This document shows, in pieces, positions 5,975 to 6,983 of a DNA stretch of 6,983 nucleotides. Where the stretch lies: positions 1-6,983 of the forward strand of contig PLDE01000287.1 in assembly GCA_003135035.1 (NCBI GenBank), written 5' to 3'. The position numbers were made by a program, and so were the translations under genes. This DNA is from Candidatus Dormiibacterota bacterium. GTDB lineage: Bacteria > Chloroflexota > Dormibacteria > Aeolococcales > Bog-877. The notes below the pieces were generated by a model, which was given only the letters and a program-made list of their open reading frames with translations, did not search any database and had not been told where the DNA came from. How positions within the stretch are numbered: position 1 is the first letter of the stretch; each line of letters begins with the position of its first letter.

Positions 5975-6955
5975 ATGCAGGTAGGGAAACGATGGAAGGT
6001 GGGGGCTGGGCTTGCCGCCGTGGCAGCGGTTCTGGTCGCCGCGGGGGTTCTCCTCCTCGTATCGCACACCGGCGGTGGGAGCCCTAGGCGGGAGCGGCCC
6101 CAACCGAGTGCCTTGCCGAGTTCGCCAAGCAGCGGCCAACCCCACGTGCTGATGATCGTGGAAGAGAACCAGGGCTACAACGCCACCCAGACCGACTGCG
6201 GGACGGCCAACGATTACTTCTGCCAGCTTGCCTCCGAGTACGCGTCAGTCGTTCCCTGGTACGGAGCCACGCATCCCAGCCTGCCCAACTACCTGGCCCT
6301 GACCTCGGGTTCAACCGACGCCTGCCGCTCGGACGGCTGCTCAGGACCCTATTCGGTCAGCAACCTCGGCAACCAGCTGAGCCAGGCGGGAACCCCTTGG
6401 ACCGCCTACATGGAGTCAATGCCCTCCCCCTGCTACACCGGTATCAGCGCCGGTGAGTACGCCAAGAAGCACGACCCCTTCGTCTTCTACTCCGACCTGC
6501 TCCAGAGCAATGCCTGCGCCCAGCACGTCGTGCCCTATCCGGGAGCGAGCGGACTGGTCTCTGCTCTGGACGGGCGAGGAGCGCCAGACTTCGTCTGGAT
6601 CACTCCCAACCTGATCGACGACATGCACGACGGCACCGTGGCCCAGGGCAATGCCTGGCTGGCGGCTAATCTGAGACCGGTCCTGTCCTCCGCCTGGTTC
6701 ACCGACTACCGGAGCACAGTGATCGTCACCGAGGACGAAAACGATGAGGAGCCGAGTGGCGGTTGCTGCGGCGACGCCGCGGGTGGCCAGATTCCCGAGC
6801 TGGTGATCTCCCGCAACAGCGAGGGCAAGGGCATCATCTCCCTGACTGGGGATCAGTACGGCACCCTGCGCACGGTTGAGGAAGCTTTCCACCTACCGCT
6901 GTTGGGAGCTGCAGCGAACTCCGCTAACGGCGCCCTGAGCTCGCTCTTCGGCTGA
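5975..6955 (+). CDS. Secreted or membrane-anchored phosphoesterase (PF04185-like)
   Basis: The product has 326 residues and resembles the phospholipase C / acid phosphatase family PF04185, which hydrolyses phosphate esters outside the cell. The N-terminus is basic, followed by a hydrophobic stretch (residues about 9-30) that is a signal peptide or anchor with no lipobox. A Gly-Pro-Ser linker follows (about 33-55). The catalytic domain shows MIVEENQGYN (60-69), where E64 and N65 fit the first metal ligands. It then shows ATHPSLPNYLALTSG (98-112), where S102 is the likely nucleophile by analogy with Francisella AcpA. PWTAYMESMPSPC (141-153), KKHDPFVFY (164-172) and PNLIDDMHDG (211-220) follow, and VTEDEND (251-257) holds the D254-E255 metal pair. 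TLRTVEEAFHLPLLG (297-311) closes the domain. Eight Cys suggest disulfides outside the cell. The substrate cannot be told. The start is ATG at 5975, probably leaderless. Confidence 0.85.
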   Translation: MQVGKRWKVGAGLAAVAAVLVAAGVLLLVSHTGGGSPRRERPQPSALPSSPSSGQPHVLMIVEENQGYNATQTDCGTANDYFCQLASEYASVVPWYGATHPSLPNYLALTSGSTDACRSDGCSGPYSVSNLGNQLSQAGTPWTAYMESMPSPCYTGISAGEYAKKHDPFVFYSDLLQSNACAQHVVPYPGASGLVSALDGRGAPDFVWITPNLIDDMHDGTVAQGNAWLAANLRPVLSSAWFTDYRSTVIVTEDENDEEPSGGCCGDAAGGQIPELVISRNSEGKGIISLTGDQYGTLRTVEEAFHLPLLGAAANSANGALSSLFG

Positions 6956-6983
6956 TCCAGGCGAGGTCGTCTCCAGCTCCCCG

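Noticed and set aside
1..6983. CRISPR array, insertion sequence, prophage or defence island
   Set aside because: No direct repeat series, terminal inverted repeats, transposase or integrase motifs were seen. The genes are housekeeping plus one secreted enzyme.

Overview
The window is a high-GC bacterial chromosomal segment. Third codon positions are almost all G or C, several genes appear to start with GTG or TTG, and one gene appears to be leaderless. It carries type III pantothenate kinase (CoaX) and a secreted phosphoesterase typical of soil bacteria. This fits Actinobacteriota or a neighbouring high-GC lineage such as Chloroflexota or Dormibacterota. I cannot place it more finely from the sequence alone.

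Layout. Positions 1-3016 hold a compact minus-strand operon that reads greA, lysS, serS: transcript-cleavage factor GreA, lysyl-tRNA synthetase, and seryl-tRNA synthetase cut by the left edge of the window. greA and lysS overlap by a GTGA, and lysS and serS are 9 bases apart. Positions 3017-3301 are intergenic. This stretch contains a good promoter for greA and, on the other strand, a self-contained promoter, structured RNA and terminator that looks like a small RNA gene. Positions 3302-4072 hold coaX on the minus strand. To its right, on the plus strand, lie a 54-residue membrane protein gene (4178-4342), a DusB-type tRNA-dihydrouridine synthase (4438-5511), a small cysteine-rich zinc-ribbon protein (about 5561-5905) and a secreted phosphoesterase (5975-6955).

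How the genes relate. coaX, dus, greA and lysS are neighbours in many clostridia and related bacteria, usually in one direction. Here the same set is present, but dus points the other way, and the small membrane gene lies between coaX and dus. The common theme is transcription and translation upkeep (GreA, two tRNA synthetases, a tRNA-modifying enzyme) plus coenzyme A synthesis. The phosphoesterase looks like an independent gene.

The least ordinary items are the candidate small RNA at about 3211-3288, the small membrane protein, the zinc-ribbon protein whose first cysteine pair lies upstream of any standard start codon, and a CoaX in which a normally conserved aspartate is serine. I found no transposon, prophage, CRISPR array or defence system.
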